A DNA stretch of 64,000 nucleotides from Lucinisca nassula (taxonomy: Eukaryota; Mollusca; Bivalvia; Lucinida; Lucinidae). Below the pieces are notes generated by a model. It was not told the DNA's origin, did no database searches, and was given only the letters and a program-made list of their open reading frames with translations. Numbering within the stretch: position 1 is the first letter of the stretch; the number at the start of each line of letters is the position of its first letter. Made by a program: the position numbers and the translations under genes. Location: NCBI GenBank assembly GCA_963580285.1, contig OY757017.1:17501003-17565002 (forward strand). Reading direction: 5' to 3'. This document shows, piece after piece, positions 63,192 to 64,000 of the stretch.

Positions 63192-63389
63192 AGTGTAGTT
63201 TATATATTTTCTCGTCCTCTGGGATCATTGATTCCATTATGGAATTTTTTAAATATTTGAGGGTCACTGATGAGGCCTAATTGGCCGAAACTAGCTAGTC
63301 TGGCCCAGAAAACATATACACTCCATATTTTCCATGGCAGTTCTGTTATGTATTCCTTGCTTCCAAAGGATAACCCTTTCTAGAACTTA
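63192..63389 (+). mobile_element. Hammerhead repeat inserted in SINE-A with direct flanking repeat
   Basis: AGTGTAGTTTATATATTTTC to AACCCTTTCTAGAACT, about 198 bp. Flanked by TTATAATCAT (63182-63191) and TTATAAGCAT (63390-63399), 9 of 10 matching, a target-site duplication taken from SINE-A. It is a partial monomer with the ribozyme in the middle. Confidence 0.88.
63261..63306 (+). ncRNA. Hammerhead ribozyme, perfect consensus
   Basis: Stem I GGGTCA/TGGCCC; CTGATGA 63267-63273; stem II GGCC-TAATT-GGCC 63274-63286; GAAA 63287-63290; stem III CT-AGCT-AG; GTC 63298-63300, cleavage after C63300. Outside stem I, an A-A/G-G internal loop then TTT/AAA pairing extends the helix, as in natural type I hammerheads. 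Confidence 0.95.
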
Positions 63390-63576
63390 TTATAAGCATG
63401 GACGGTCCGACTCGCACCGATTTGCCTGGACAAGCTAAGATCCTTTAATCGGTTTACCAGTACTCGTGTGCGGTCGGTTTCAGCTCTGCATGGAAGCAAC
63501 ATGCAACCCATCTATTTATTCCAGCCCCGATGGACGGGGACTCAGAGGTTAAGAGAAACATTCCAAATATTCATTT

Positions 63577-63826
63577 CATCATGTTAGCAAGTCCGTTTAA
63601 TGGACGCCCTTCTAAACCTCACTTTATAAAGAGAAAAACAGGGGTTTACAGGGGTATGCATTATTTTTCTTATTTCTACTCTAAGACATAGGTTGTGGGT
63701 ACCCGTTAGAACCGCCTCACCGAGGCGGTTCTAACGCGCAACCACAACCTATTTTTGGAGTATAAAGAAGAAGTATACCGCATATTTGTATCAGAAAAGT
63801 CACCAAGTTGGAGATATGGCAGAATT
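63577..63826. mobile_element. hpMITE-2, right end shortened
   Basis: CATCATGTTAGCAAGTCCGT, core CCCGTTAGAACCGCCTCACC/GAGGCGGTTCTAACGCG, to AAGTTGGAGATATGGCAGAA. Confidence 0.85.
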
Positions 63827-63837
63827 GACAATTTTTT

Positions 63838-64000
63838 TTTTTTGGTTTGGGTTTTACGGCCCTTTCAAGGTTATTTCACTCATATCGAGCCGATCGTTAA
63901 TCAGAGGTGGGCGAAAACCGGAGTACCCGGAGAAAAACCACCTGACTTTCCGTTGCAGAACTTGGCGTCACACACGTGGCCCGAGCGAGGCTCGAACCTA
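63838..64000 (-). mobile_element. SINE-C, runs off window
   Basis: T-rich (A tail), ACGGCCCTTTCAAGGTTATT, GAGCCGATCGTTAATCAGAG, GAGAAAAACCACCTGACTTT, ending at GCTCGAACC, the B box. The A-box half lies beyond 64000. Confidence 0.92.

Larger units (their letters stand above)
63078..63540 (-). mobile_element. SINE-A split by hammerhead repeat
   Basis: TTGACTTGAGGTTTAACGTC to ATATGGTTTATAATCAT (63191), resuming TTATAAGCATGGACGGTCCG to TCCAGCCCCGATGGACGGGG. Some of the SINE between GGGTCTTTTAT and AAAACAATATGG was deleted earlier. Confidence 0.9.

Overview
This window is repeat-dominated DNA from a eukaryotic, invertebrate genome. The tRNA-headed SINEs, the LINE reverse transcriptase fragment, the AGCTCACCTG/CAGGTGAGC satellite-carrying element and the abundance of hairpin MITEs fit a mollusc, most likely a bivalve; this is inference from repeat style, since no host gene is recognised. 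There is no bacterial-type gene organisation. The only clear protein-coding homology is a broken, 5'-truncated LINE reverse transcriptase (8320-9537, minus). Almost every other open frame is a passage through a palindrome, SINE, microsatellite or satellite.

The window is a dense mosaic of nested mobile elements. (1) hpMITE-1 (ends CATYACGAAAACACGCC) and hpMITE-2 (ends CATCACGTGAACAAGTCC / CATTACGATAACACACCC) are 230-330 bp hairpin elements, over 30 copies, with a common core palindrome (CGTTAGAACCGCCTC...GAGGCGGTTCTAACG). (2) There are five SINE families, A to E, several copies with 10-19 bp target-site duplications. (3) About eight copies of a repeat carry a hammerhead self-cleaving ribozyme, several as head-to-tail dimers. 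(4) A ~480 bp foldback family (ends ATTCTAACAC) has a ~190 bp palindromic half. (5) Two TIR element families have interiors that are arrays of ~20 bp palindromic units (TACGGAACCCGGG-ended and TGGGGCGCCG-ended). (6) Pogo/Tigger-like MITEs have CAGT ends. (7) Larger TIR elements hold satellite arrays (27266-29611, 42794-45740).

Layout: 0-7 kb SINEs, MITEs, a CTAC microsatellite and a palindromic-array element; 7-10 kb degenerate tandem repeat, LINE pseudogene and foldback; 10-13.9 kb nested MITE/SINE; 13.9-17.5 kb hairpin tandem units, a 22-bp minisatellite and 48-bp repeats; 17.6-26.6 kb foldback, hammerhead, SINE and MITE mosaic; 27-30.4 kb a satellite-bearing element inside another element; 30.4-42.5 kb mosaic with a ~1 kb local duplication; 42.8-45.7 kb satellite element; 45.8-60.8 kb mosaic with an (AC)83 tract; 60.9-62.9 kb four ~500 bp tandem units; 63-64 kb a SINE split by a hammerhead element, then a SINE running off the end.

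The most notable system is the hammerhead-ribozyme repeat family. One perfect-consensus core lies at 63261-63306. One dimer (59896-60434) has 158-bp identical direct repeats, each with an intact ribozyme, predicting a 381-nt self-cleaved RNA. This is retrozyme-like or Penelope-derived architecture. The second most notable point is that hpMITE insertions dissected through nested targets show no target-site duplication longer than about 1 bp.
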